Below are positions 46,060 through 54,359 of a DNA stretch of 64,000 bases, piece by piece; positions within the stretch are counted from its first letter, which is position 1; each line of letters begins with the position of its first letter. Position numbers and translations under genes: made by a program. This DNA comes from Serratia nevei (GTDB taxonomy: Bacteria > Pseudomonadota > Gammaproteobacteria > Enterobacterales > Enterobacteriaceae): contig NZ_JAMYWQ010000004.1 in the NCBI RefSeq assembly GCF_024160145.1, positions 116,035-180,034 of the forward strand, written 5' to 3'. The notes below the pieces were generated by a model. It was not told the DNA's origin. It saw only the letters and a list, made by a program, of their open reading frames with translations, and searched no databases.

Positions 46060-47724
46060 TTATTTTTTCAGGTTAATTTTTGCGCTGGTGATCTCCACCT
46101 GCTGTTTACCGTTGATAGACAGGTTACCGTCAGCCTGCAGTTGCAGGGCTTTCGGCGTACGCATGGCAACCTCTCCCTCGCTGGTGATCTCCACCTGCTG
46201 CTTGCCCGCGATCGACAACTTACCCTCGGCCTGCAGTTGCAGGGCGTTCGGCGTATGCAGGGCAATGTCCCCCTCGCCGGTTAAGGTGAGCGCATTGTCA
46301 CCGGCCATCAGCTTCAGCGTTTTCTCCTCGGTGTCGATCATCAGGGCCTGTGTCTGGTCGGCTTGACTCACGATCAGCCCCTTAAGGTTGTTCTTTTCAT
46401 CCGGTGGGAACGGCGCCGTATTTTTCGGGTTGTGCATCGCCCCCAGGATGATCGGGTAACGCGGATCGCTGTCGATAAACCCCACCACCACTTCATCACC
46501 GGGCTCCGGGTAAAAACAAAATCCACTCGCTTTGCTGGCCCAGGGCTTACTCAGGCGGGCAAAAATCAGCGAGTCGGGCAGATTCAGCGCTGGCAGATGC
46601 AGGGCAATCCGATCCAGATGCAGGGGGTCGGCGGTAAAAGCCGCTACCGTGCCAATATGCAGCGACCGCACCGGGGGCGCGGGCTCCAGCATGGAGGCCG
46701 GTAGCCCCATCACCAGCTCGCTGCGCCAGCCATTCTGGGTATCAAACAGCTGATTGACCCCGCTCAGTATCGCCGTGCCGTCCAGCCCCGCCCCAAAGCC
46801 GCTCAGGGTGATACTCTCGCCCGCCGCGAAGTCCCGGGTCCCCGCCAGCACTATATGGCCCTGTACGCCGGTCATCTGTTGATAGTTCAGCCAGGAGCTC
46901 GACAGGGCTTGCAGCGTGGCTTCAGGCAGCATGCTGAACGCCAGGGCGTAATCTTGCCGCCCGACGGAAGCCTGACCGACCTGCCCCTCAGGCTTCCAGG
47001 GACGAAACGCGCCGGCCGCGCTTTTTTGCGCCGGCGTGAGCTTTTGTGCGGTAATGTCCCATCCCTGCAGTGACAGGCTGTCCGGCGTAAAGCGGTTATC
47101 AAAACTCAAATTGATGTCATACAGCCTGTAGTCGCGACTGTCGCGAGTCAGCCGCCGTGAGGCCGTTGCCGCGTCGGACAATGGGCGGATCACCACCGCG
47201 TCGCCGGCGGCATCGGGCAGCAGCCAGCAGTTAGTGGACAGCAGCCGGCTGCGAATAAACTGCCAGTCACTGAGGCGAAACTGGATCAGCTGATCGTGTT
47301 TGCTGCTCAGCTGCGCCGCCGCTTTTTGCGTCACCTTCACCCCGGCAGACTGCAGCAGCCCCTTCAGGACGGTGTTGTCATCCTGCTGACGGAATACCCG
47401 GCTATGGGGCAAAAACGTCAGTTTCTGCAACGCGTGGCGGGCCTCCAGCCGTACGGACCAGTCTTTGCCCTTCAGCTGCATCTTCTTTTGCACCAGATAA
47501 CCGTCGAAGAGCGGCGTGTTATCCAGGGCAATCACCACCCGGGCGCCCAGGCTAAAACGGCTGACTTCGCGTTGTACCGCGCTATCCGCTGCGCCATGAT
47601 TATCCGTGGGAATACGCAGCTCCAGCTGTGCCAACGGGATCTCATTGATCAGCTGCTGTACCCGCAAACGACGGATCCCCAATGTGCTCGGCTTGCCCGC
47701 AATGCTCAGGGTGATGTGGCTCAT
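46060..47724 (-). CDS. afp8: eCIS VgrG-like spike protein (Afp8)
   Basis: 554 residues. The N-terminal half follows the VgrG/gp27 hub plan (SIAGKPSTLGIRRLRVQQLI NEIPLAQLELRIP; then FLPHSRVFRQQDDNTVLKGLL). The gp5-like OB domain contains YPEPGDEVVVGFIDSDPRYP and ILGAMHNPKNTAPF. The C-terminal beta-helix has two copies of a 31-residue repeat (GDIALHTPNALQLQAEGKLS... and GEVAMRTPKALQLQADGNLS..., each ending KQQVEITS) before KINLKK. It is the trimeric central spike. Its start overlaps afp7's last codon. Confidence 0.92.
   Translation of the reverse strand: MSHITLSIAGKPSTLGIRRLRVQQLINEIPLAQLELRIPTDNHGAADSAVQREVSRFSLGARVVIALDNTPLFDGYLVQKKMQLKGKDWSVRLEARHALQKLTFLPHSRVFRQQDDNTVLKGLLQSAGVKVTQKAAAQLSSKHDQLIQFRLSDWQFIRSRLLSTNCWLLPDAAGDAVVIRPLSDAATASRRLTRDSRDYRLYDINLSFDNRFTPDSLSLQGWDITAQKLTPAQKSAAGAFRPWKPEGQVGQASVGRQDYALAFSMLPEATLQALSSSWLNYQQMTGVQGHIVLAGTRDFAAGESITLSGFGAGLDGTAILSGVNQLFDTQNGWRSELVMGLPASMLEPAPPVRSLHIGTVAAFTADPLHLDRIALHLPALNLPDSLIFARLSKPWASKASGFCFYPEPGDEVVVGFIDSDPRYPIILGAMHNPKNTAPFPPDEKNNLKGLIVSQADQTQALMIDTEEKTLKLMAGDNALTLTGEGDIALHTPNALQLQAEGKLSIAGKQQVEITSEGEVAMRTPKALQLQADGNLSINGKQQVEITSAKINLKK
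46085..46270 (-). repeat. Two ~93-bp tandem repeats in the spike gene
   Basis: The segments around 46085-46177 and 46178-46270 are close copies (both contain CTGCAGTTGCAGGGC and ACCTGCTG). They encode two 31-residue beta-helix rungs of the spike. The period probably varies between strains. Confidence 0.65.
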
Positions 47725-48410
47725 GCCGCCCCCCCTTTCGTCGCCCGCAGCAGGTCTCCGGACCGAAAATCATCGAGATTATCCAAATCGTTATCCCAGG
47801 CCAGCGATAACGGATCGACGCTGTCGGCCAGCGCCCCGCCGGCGCTGAGCGCCAGCAGCGGCAGCGAGGCCAGATCCGGTACGCTGACCAGTGCACGGTC
47901 GGGGGCGCTTTGCGCCTTAAAGGATTGTTGAATAACAAAGCTCTCATCCGCCACCAGGCTTAACCGCACGGTGGCCCGCAGCGGCGTGGCGTCACGGTCA
48001 AACAGCGTGTAGGTGACCGATAAATCGCGGGCGCGACCGGCAAACCACCCTTTATTCTCCCAGCGCATTTTTCCCCAGGTGATGCGCAAAAAGTAAGGTG
48101 ACCCGGTGGCCGCATCCACGGCGCAAAGGGTTTTCAACATCGCCAGCTGCGTCTCTATCGGGGTGGTATTCCCGGGCATCTGGCTGTCGAACAACAAGGT
48201 CAGGTTGAGGCCGACCGGCTCGGAAATCACATAGCGGTTGCTTTGCGACGCCGTGTTGATGGTATCTTCGGTGTCAAACCGCGTCTGATAATCCAGCTGG
48301 ACAGTCTCCGGGTTATACATCGCGCTCATGCTGCCCGCAGGGATTTTCCCTTCGCGATCTTTCCAGGCGTTGAGGGTCAGTTTTGACAGCCCCCGTTCAA
48401 GTAAGCTCAC
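47721..48410 (-). CDS. afp7: eCIS tube-baseplate adaptor with LysM-like part (Afp7)
   Basis: 229 residues from a GTG start at 48410 that overlaps the TGA of afp6. The sequence (GLSKLTLNAWKDREGKIPAG then SMSAMYNPETVQLDYQTRFD, TLLFDSQMPGN) matches the CIS tube adaptor family (PF19266). In Afp the protein links the inner tube to the central spike. The C-terminal 50 residues, acidic and extended (LSLAWDNDLDNLDDFRSGDL), probably contact the LysM-binding partner. Confidence 0.9.
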   Translation of the reverse strand: MSLLERGLSKLTLNAWKDREGKIPAGSMSAMYNPETVQLDYQTRFDTEDTINTASQSNRYVISEPVGLNLTLLFDSQMPGNTTPIETQLAMLKTLCAVDAATGSPYFLRITWGKMRWENKGWFAGRARDLSVTYTLFDRDATPLRATVRLSLVADESFVIQQSFKAQSAPDRALVSVPDLASLPLLALSAGGALADSVDPLSLAWDNDLDNLDDFRSGDLLRATKGGAA

Positions 48411-48574
48411 TGGCTCCCCCTTTCAAGCAGCTGTTCCAGCACCTCTTGTTTAATCCTCTCCATCCACCGCTGCTCGTCCCACTCACGGTGCTGCGCAAAC
48501 GGCAGGGACGGAGCAGAAGGGGCCGGCTCGGTGACCTCAACCTGGACGATCAACTCACGAATTTCGACGGTCAT
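48407..48574 (-). CDS. afp6: eCIS small protein Afp6 (DUF5908)
   Basis: A 55-residue protein starting MTVEIRELIVQVEVTEPAPS and ending with a charged helix (WMERIKQEVLEQLLERGSQ), matching the DUF5908 family that occupies this position in every Afp/PVC-type cluster. Its ATG overlaps the stop of afp5 and its stop overlaps the start of afp7, so the three are translationally coupled. Its role in the particle is not known. Confidence 0.85.
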   Translation of the reverse strand: MTVEIRELIVQVEVTEPAPSAPSLPFAQHREWDEQRWMERIKQEVLEQLLERGSQ

Positions 48575-49023
48575 AGTTTTACCCCCAGCATGCGCATATC
48601 CTGGTAGCGCAGCTCAAGTGTGTTGATGAGCACCTGGTTACTGCCGGCATCCAAATCGCCCATCTGCCAGCGCACCGGCAGGGCATGGCTCAGTGTCCAG
48701 GTGGTCACCGGTAATGAAAGCTCGTTCAGCAACATGATCACCACGTTGGCCCACTGCGTGCTTTCCCGGCGCAACACGCGGTCAAACTGCAGCGTCAGGG
48801 GGGAGGCGTTCATCACGCCGCGCTCCAACACCAGGCTGCCGTGATCCACCTGTTCGGCCAGCCAAAGGTTGCGGGCATTTTCGCCCCCTTCCCGATGCTG
48901 GCTCACGGCCAGCGTGCGCGACAACCCGGAGACGCGCTGGAACGCAATGTCAAACGGACTGGGAATGTTGTTAAATAAAAAATTGACGAGAAAGCGATGG
49001 GATACCGCGGGTGTATTCATCAT
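48571..49023 (-). CDS. afp5: eCIS second inner-tube protein (Afp5)
   Basis: 150 residues of the T4 gp19-like tube family. The opening HRFLVNFLFNNIPSPFDIAF and the strand-rich body (GSLVLERGVMNASPLTLQFD, then TWTLSHALPVRWQMGDLDA) are typical. In Afp, Afp5 forms the first tube ring next to the baseplate, while Afp1 builds the rest. It follows afp4 by two bases. Confidence 0.9.
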   Translation of the reverse strand: MMNTPAVSHRFLVNFLFNNIPSPFDIAFQRVSGLSRTLAVSQHREGGENARNLWLAEQVDHGSLVLERGVMNASPLTLQFDRVLRRESTQWANVVIMLLNELSLPVTTWTLSHALPVRWQMGDLDAGSNQVLINTLELRYQDMRMLGVKL

Positions 49024-49025
49024 GA

Positions 49026-50231
49026 TTATCCTCCGATTTGCGCGCTGGCCGTGCCGTCACGCAGATCCAGCGTCAGGCTGATGTCGATGAATTCCGCGGG
49101 GGCCAGCAGCGCCAGACGAACCTGCAGGACCATCTTTCCCTGGTGAATATCGTCTTGCGTCATGGTTTCATCCAGCCCGATACTGAGCGAAAAGGCCTCA
49201 TCCTCCACCGTGCCGAAAAAAGCCCCGGCCAACCATTGCTGCCGCAGCCACGTCCAGACCTGGCCCTTCAACTTCATCCAGGTCGGGGCCGTATTCGGCT
49301 CAAACAGGTAAGCGCGCGCCAGTTTGCTCAGGTAGAGCTCCACGCTGCTGACCAGCAAACGCGTCTGGATATAGCGCCAGGCCGTGTTCTCCTCGTTGAG
49401 CAAGGTCCTGCATCCCCACAGGCGCACGCCTTTGCCGACAAAACTGCGGATCAGGTTGCAGGACACCCCCTGGTGACCCAGTAATGCCTGAGACGTCAGG
49501 ATACTTTGGGTGGGGCGGCGGGTTTTGGCCAACGGGAGGTTGGCCGGCGCCTTCCAGACCCCGTTATCGTGGGCGCTGCGCTGAATGGCCGCCGCGACGG
49601 CCGGCAGGGGTGACAACACCACGGGCGCCGACGCCTCATCCTGGTAACTGGTTTCCAACCGTGGCCACCAGGCCGCCCCGCGCTGGCACAGGTCTGCGGA
49701 AAAAGACTGCCCGGTCAGCGTCACCGCCTGCGCCGGGGCGTCCGGTAACTCCAGCAGCGCAAAGCGCTGCGGGGCCTGACGACACAGCGTCAGTAATGCT
49801 TGCCAGCCCTGATACCACAGGGCATCGACGTCAACCTCAGCCGCATTCACCTCATTGAGCTCACTCAGCTCCGGCACCAGGACCAGGCCGGTCTTGTCAT
49901 CCGCCAACAGCGTCTCCAGCATCTGCGGCGCCTGTAATGCGCCAATCAGCGCGTGCAGACGCGCGGCCGGTTCTCCCTGCCCTGGCCCGAGGGGCAGCAC
50001 GTAGCATTGCCGCCCGCCGTTTTCAAAGAAGTGGCGCAGGGAGTACGCCAGCGTCCCAGACTGTCCAAAGAGACTGTTCGCCTGCGTCAGGGATCCCACG
50101 CTGACGGGCTGCATCGCCATATCAGAAAGGGTAAAACCAATAAACAGGGGCATCGTCACCGGATCGTCGTTTGACGCCTGCGTTAACAGCGTTTCATCGT
50201 ACGAAACCCCAGGAAGAACCATTGCCATCAC
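49026..50231 (-). CDS. afp4: eCIS contractile sheath protein (Afp4)
   Basis: 401 residues. The C-terminal sheath core matches the phage tail-sheath pattern (YIQTRLLVSSVELYLSKLARAYLFEPNTAPTWMKLKGQVWTWLRQQWLAGAFFG, then FIDISLTLDL). It is the most divergent of the three sheath paralogues, and shorter in its N-terminal decoration domain than afp3. In Afp, Afp4 is thought to form the baseplate-proximal rings. Confidence 0.9.
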   Translation of the reverse strand: MMAMVLPGVSYDETLLTQASNDDPVTMPLFIGFTLSDMAMQPVSVGSLTQANSLFGQSGTLAYSLRHFFENGGRQCYVLPLGPGQGEPAARLHALIGALQAPQMLETLLADDKTGLVLVPELSELNEVNAAEVDVDALWYQGWQALLTLCRQAPQRFALLELPDAPAQAVTLTGQSFSADLCQRGAAWWPRLETSYQDEASAPVVLSPLPAVAAAIQRSAHDNGVWKAPANLPLAKTRRPTQSILTSQALLGHQGVSCNLIRSFVGKGVRLWGCRTLLNEENTAWRYIQTRLLVSSVELYLSKLARAYLFEPNTAPTWMKLKGQVWTWLRQQWLAGAFFGTVEDEAFSLSIGLDETMTQDDIHQGKMVLQVRLALLAPAEFIDISLTLDLRDGTASAQIGG

Positions 50232-50269
50232 GGTATCCTTATAAAGAGTCGGAAAAGGGGTTTCCCCCT

Positions 50270-51580
50270 TTACTGAGACATGTCCTGAGTAAACTTAAGG
50301 ATGATGAATTCAGCCGGGCGCACGGCGGCCATCCCCACCTGAATGATCATTTGCCCCTGGTTAATCTCGTCTTGTGTCATGGTGATACCCTTACCGACGC
50401 GCACAAAATACGCTTCCTCTGCCTTATTGCCGGCCAGGGCGCCCTGTTGCCACAGGCGGTGAAGGTAGTTATCAATCGCTGCCTGCACCCGTTTCCAGGT
50501 CGGCTGGCTGTTGGGCTCGAACACCATCGGCTGCAGGGCCTTTTTGATGTCGCGCTCTGCCGCATCGAACAGGCGGCGCACCGGGATATAGCGCCAGTCA
50601 TCATCATCTTGCTGCGTGCGGCTGCCCCATACGACCAACCCGCGATCGCTGAAATGACGAATGACGTTGATGCCTTTCGGATTCAGCTCCGCCTGTTGTT
50701 CATTGGTGACCCGGACGCTGACATCGCTGACGCCATTGAGCACCACGTTCGCCGGCGCTTTCCACACCCCGCGTTCACCGTCAGTCTTGCCGTACACCCC
50801 CGCCATCAATGCGGAGGGCGGCAGCGATAACGGCGCACTCAGGTAACCGGACAGGGCTTGATCAATCACACCGGCAAAGTCGGCGTTAGCGGTACGCAGG
50901 TCGGCCAGCGTGGCGATGGTCGTACCCGTCCCGTCGGTGTAGCCGGTGATGGCGACCTGCTTATCACCCAACGTCCGGGTGTGCGGCACCTCTACATTCG
51001 GGTAATACACCGCCACCTGGGCGGAACCACTGGCCGCACTGGGCGCGTCGCCATTCACGCTGTCGGCCAGCAGGAAGTACCCTTTATGCAGACCCAGTGA
51101 GGCGGCCAGCGCACCATACACCGCCGTGCGATAAGCTTCGTCGGGATCCGGACAGGCCAGCAGCGTGATCGCCCCCACCTCATCGACAAGACCCGGCAAC
51201 GCGGCCAATTTGGCTTCATCGTCTGCCTTTTCCAGCGGATAGAGGTAGCAAGGGCCACCGCCGTTCTGGAAATAGAGGCGCAGGGCGACGGAGGCGGTCG
51301 GATCGACGACCTCGGTGTCATTAATCTGGTAGGTATATTTTTTTTCGTCATCAGGCGTTGACGTCACGGTGACCCGTGCGGAAGAAGGCACGTTGCTGTC
51401 AAACAGGGTGGTATAGTCCAGCCAGCTGCCGATGCGGGTAATAACGCCCGCCAGTTTTTTATCGGACGGGGTAAAACGCGCGACAAATAACGGCACGGCG
51501 GTCGCTCCCGCGCTCACCGACATCGCCGGCGAGGCATCTTCTTCAATATAAACACCCGGTACAGTGGTATCTGTAGGCAT
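50270..51580 (-). CDS. afp3: eCIS contractile sheath protein (Afp3)
   Basis: 436 residues. It carries the N-terminal leader TVPGVYIEEDASPAMSVSAG and the shared C-terminal core (WKAPANVVLNGV, GLVVWGSRTQQDDDDWRYIP, VRRLFDAAERDIKKALQPMVFEPN) found in afp2 as well. The C-terminal PAEFIILKFTQDMSQ is the arm that meshes neighbouring rings. An extra beta-domain near residues 90-170 decorates the outside of the particle. Confidence 0.92.
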   Translation of the reverse strand: MPTDTTVPGVYIEEDASPAMSVSAGATAVPLFVARFTPSDKKLAGVITRIGSWLDYTTLFDSNVPSSARVTVTSTPDDEKKYTYQINDTEVVDPTASVALRLYFQNGGGPCYLYPLEKADDEAKLAALPGLVDEVGAITLLACPDPDEAYRTAVYGALAASLGLHKGYFLLADSVNGDAPSAASGSAQVAVYYPNVEVPHTRTLGDKQVAITGYTDGTGTTIATLADLRTANADFAGVIDQALSGYLSAPLSLPPSALMAGVYGKTDGERGVWKAPANVVLNGVSDVSVRVTNEQQAELNPKGINVIRHFSDRGLVVWGSRTQQDDDDWRYIPVRRLFDAAERDIKKALQPMVFEPNSQPTWKRVQAAIDNYLHRLWQQGALAGNKAEEAYFVRVGKGITMTQDEINQGQMIIQVGMAAVRPAEFIILKFTQDMSQ

Positions 51581-51599
51581 GTTCTTTTCCTTCAGTGAA

Positions 51600-52676
51600 T
51601 TATTGCGCGATATCCTGGCTGAACTGCAGGATGATGAATTCTGCCGGGCGAACCGCGGCCAGGCCGATTTTGATGATCATCTTCCCCTGATTGATCTCTT
51701 CCTGGGTCATGGTGAGATCTTTGCCGACCTGAACAAACCAGGCGTCGGCGGGGGTACTGCCGGCCAGCGCGCCCTGCTGCCACAGACCGTGCAGATAACT
51801 GTCTACGGCGGCCTTGACGCGCTGCCAGGTCGGCTGGCTGTTGGGTTCAAACACCAGTTTATTCAGGGCTTTTTGGATATCCCGTTCAACGGCGTTGAAC
51901 AGGCGGCGTACCGGGATATAGCGCCAGTTATCGCTGTCCTCCAGCGTGCGGGCGCCCCACACTACGGTGCCCTGGCCCGAGAACGTGCGGATCATGTTCA
52001 GCGCCTTGCCCTGGTTATACGTGCCCTGAAAATCATCGCTGACGGCGTACATCGGGGTAACGCCATTCACGGCCTGATTGGCCGGCGCTTTCCACACGCC
52101 ACGCGTACGGTCGGTTTGGGCAATGGCGGCCGCGGCGATGGCACTCGGCGGCACCGCCGCACCCGATGCCAGGGTGCACCACGGATAAAACACCGCGCCG
52201 AACGCGGAGGTCGGATACGCGTCCATGACCTCATCGGGCTTATCTGTACCAGCAATTTTGTCTTGCGGGCCGTCAAACAGGCCAAAGATACGGTAGCCCT
52301 GACTCACCACCAGGTTGAACGCATCATAAATAGGGGTAGCCGTCGTGGTATCCGTCCCTGCGGCAACAATCAGCGTAATATCATCGTATTGCGCCACCGC
52401 ATCGGCGATTTTAGTCACGTCAACCAGATAACATTTACCGCCGCCGTGCATAAACCACAATTTCAGACTGGCATAAAAAACATCTTTCAGCGGCGTGGGG
52501 TAAACGGCGGTAAATTCCGCCCAGTTGCGGAAAACCTGAATCGCTTCATTCGTGGCGGCGGCACTCTTACTGTCGTATGCAAACAGGGGCACCGCGGTGG
52601 CGGCACCGTTGACCGAAAAGCTCGATACGGCATCTTCACTGAGATAAACGCCGGGGTAAGTGGTTGTCACTGTCAT
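51600..52676 (-). CDS. afp2: eCIS main contractile sheath protein (Afp2)
   Basis: 358 residues. TTYPGVYLSEDAVSSFSVNG begins the protein; the core includes WKAPANQAVNGVTPMY, GTVVWGARTLEDSDNWRYIP and VRRLFNAVERDIQKALNKLVFEPN, and the end is PAEFIILQFSQDIAQ. It is the shortest sheath and in Afp forms most rings. A small decoration domain precedes the core. Confidence 0.92.
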   Translation of the reverse strand: MTVTTTYPGVYLSEDAVSSFSVNGAATAVPLFAYDSKSAAATNEAIQVFRNWAEFTAVYPTPLKDVFYASLKLWFMHGGGKCYLVDVTKIADAVAQYDDITLIVAAGTDTTTATPIYDAFNLVVSQGYRIFGLFDGPQDKIAGTDKPDEVMDAYPTSAFGAVFYPWCTLASGAAVPPSAIAAAAIAQTDRTRGVWKAPANQAVNGVTPMYAVSDDFQGTYNQGKALNMIRTFSGQGTVVWGARTLEDSDNWRYIPVRRLFNAVERDIQKALNKLVFEPNSQPTWQRVKAAVDSYLHGLWQQGALAGSTPADAWFVQVGKDLTMTQEEINQGKMIIKIGLAAVRPAEFIILQFSQDIAQ

Positions 52677-52694
52677 GGCAACATGTCCTCTTGA

Positions 52695-53144
52695 TTAGGC
52701 AGTCTGAATGGTCACGCGATCGGCCATGAGCGTGATTTGCTGTACCGCGATTTCGTTACTGGTCGCGTCAAATGACGGGGAGGTCAGGGAGGTTGGGAAG
52801 GCGTTGCTCACATTCCAGCTGACCAGCACTTCCGTGCCGGCTTCATTGGTCAGGCTGATCATGATGTCTTTCTTTTCAACCTGATTGAGCTGAATGGAAT
52901 TAATCCACTCATACATCGCATTTTTGCCCGGGAATACCCCTTTACTCAGCGTAATGTTAGGCACCTGTCGCTGACCGGGCATTTTGAACCAATTGCCGGT
53001 ACCGTCGCGGTATTCAATGGTGTCGAAATTGATATCCAGGCCGGAGGCGCTGGTAAACGGCACCTGCTCATCGCCCAGGGTCACAATAAAGCGATAGGTA
53101 GGAATGGGATATTGCACTGCAATGTCGTCTGCGGTAATAGCCAT
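52695..53144 (-). CDS. afp1: eCIS inner tube protein (Afp1)
   Basis: 149 residues of the gp19/Hcp-like tube family: YPIPTYRFIVTLGDEQVPFT then SASGLDINFDTIEYRDGTGN and WFKMPGQRQVPNITLSKGVF, a pattern shared by Afp1 and Pvc1. Hexamers stack into the tube that carries cargo. It is the first structural gene, 95 bases downstream of the ops element. AAGAAGGATT precedes the ATG. Confidence 0.93.
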   Translation of the reverse strand: MAITADDIAVQYPIPTYRFIVTLGDEQVPFTSASGLDINFDTIEYRDGTGNWFKMPGQRQVPNITLSKGVFPGKNAMYEWINSIQLNQVEKKDIMISLTNEAGTEVLVSWNVSNAFPTSLTSPSFDATSNEIAVQQITLMADRVTIQTA

Positions 53145-53239
53145 GAGTTTAATCCTTCTTTTTACAATGGGCGCAAATAATCTTATTTAAATTATCCGCA
53201 TGAAAAAATTTAATTAACTCGGTTTTTCTTTGAAAAAAA

Positions 53240-53269
53240 GCATGCTACCGCCCCTGATTTACACCAGTT
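53240..53269 (-). promoter_or_regulatory. ops/JUMPstart element ahead of the eCIS structural genes
   Basis: The minus strand reads GGCGGTAGCATG (53241-53252), matching the ops core GGCGGTAGNNTG bound by RfaH. Just upstream is CTGGTGTAAATCAGG, resembling the JUMPstart consensus that precedes ops in capsule and LPS operons. It lies in the 170-base leader between the endolysin gene and afp1. It should recruit RfaH or a paralogue, suppress termination and allow transcription of the long operon. Confidence 0.85.
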
Positions 53270-53314
53270 GTTTTTTCACGCTTATAAATAAAGAAAACCG
53301 TCTAACTGTCTTAC

Positions 53315-53740
53315 TTACTGCAGAAAGAGTGCGCGTTCGGCCTCTCTTCTACGTACCAGACCGGGCAGCACTTTGCCGCCGGCATGGATCCAACGCCCAA
53401 ATTCCTGGGCCGCGCCGTCATCATCACCGGCATTGAGTTTTTTCAGGAGCGTTGAGGTCCGGAAATTCCCGACGCCCAGGTTGAAAACAAAAGAAACCAA
53501 GGCATCAAACTGATTTTGCGTAAGCGGAACATGTACATATTGATTGACCGCCCGTTCACTCTCCGCCACATCCTGATGAAGAAAATAAAGGGCTTCTTCT
53601 TCGGTGATAACATCATTCGCGCTGACATCGACGGTATGACCATAACCAATGGTCCAGACATGAGCCGAACATTGATAGGCGCGAAGCTTTAGCCCCTCAA
53701 AATGTTTAATAAGATTAAGACCATTAGTGCCGATTATCAT
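53315..53740 (-). CDS. Phage-type endolysin (GH24 lysozyme)
   Basis: 141 residues without a signal peptide, so it needs the holin to reach the peptidoglycan. The GH24 catalytic spacing E-8-(D/C)-5-T is met by Glu15 in KHFEG, Cys24 in AYQCSA and Thr30 in WTIGYGHT. The C-terminal half has LTQNQFDALVSFVFNLGVGNF and the final RREAERALFLQ, as in P22 and RrrD-like lysozymes. It is the last gene of the lysis cassette that precedes the particle genes. Confidence 0.93.
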   Translation of the reverse strand: MIIGTNGLNLIKHFEGLKLRAYQCSAHVWTIGYGHTVDVSANDVITEEEALYFLHQDVAESERAVNQYVHVPLTQNQFDALVSFVFNLGVGNFRTSTLLKKLNAGDDDGAAQEFGRWIHAGGKVLPGLVRRREAERALFLQ

Positions 53741-53940
53741 GCTACCCCCATGCTAACAAGATTAGCCCACAACAGAGATGGCACAGCATCGCTGAAATAT
53801 CACCACAGGTATATCCCTATATTAGACAGCGTATGCAATCCAAAAAGGAAACAGGCTTGAAAAGTTTGTTATTCTTGGCATTTAACACATTTAACAGAAA
53901 CATCACACGCATCATTCATGCTATTGCCCCGGCTTAATGA

Positions 53941-54279
53941 CTAGCGTTTAGAGTTGCTTTCCTTTTCCGGAAGATTGAACAGCCTCCGCCATAACACGTC
54001 CAGCAAGTGGCCACCCAAGGCCCCACCCAGACCGGAAAATACCATGGTCATAAACTCACTGTACCCTTGTTCATAACCATAAACTCCCGCTAAAAACCCC
54101 GTAAATCCGGAAATCACCACTTGAGTGAAAATGTCTCTCCATGAAAATTTTCTTCCGGACGCCTTGTTCTCCATCAAATATCGGACGATACCGCCCCAGG
54201 CCGAGAACCCACCCACAATTAACCACGAGAATACTCTGTCGCTATCAGGCAGCGGTTTGGGTAACGTAAAAATCATCAT
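53941..54279 (-). CDS. Holin (LydA-like)
   Basis: 112 residues with three hydrophobic segments (near 17-34, 52-68 and 76-94) and a charged C-terminus. The pattern RVFSWLIVGGFSAWGGIVRY, then FTQVVISGFTGFLAGVYGYEQG and SGLGGALGGHLLDVLWRRLF fits the P1 LydA-type holin family. It would form lesions in the inner membrane and release the endolysin. GGAG lies before the ATG at 54279. Confidence 0.85.
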   Translation of the reverse strand: MMIFTLPKPLPDSDRVFSWLIVGGFSAWGGIVRYLMENKASGRKFSWRDIFTQVVISGFTGFLAGVYGYEQGYSEFMTMVFSGLGGALGGHLLDVLWRRLFNLPEKESNSKR

Positions 54280-54359
54280 TAGAGCTCCAATTTTAGTTAA
54301 TGTTATAATTTCGCGTAAATCAGATCGTAATAATGGGTACGTACCACATAATGAAATAG

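Noticed and set aside
45204..47724. VgrG-like and PAAR-like proteins taken as a type VI secretion system
   Set aside because: There are no membrane-complex genes (TssJLM) and no ClpV. The three sheaths, AAA+ ATPase of Afp15 type and DUF4255 terminator identify an eCIS.
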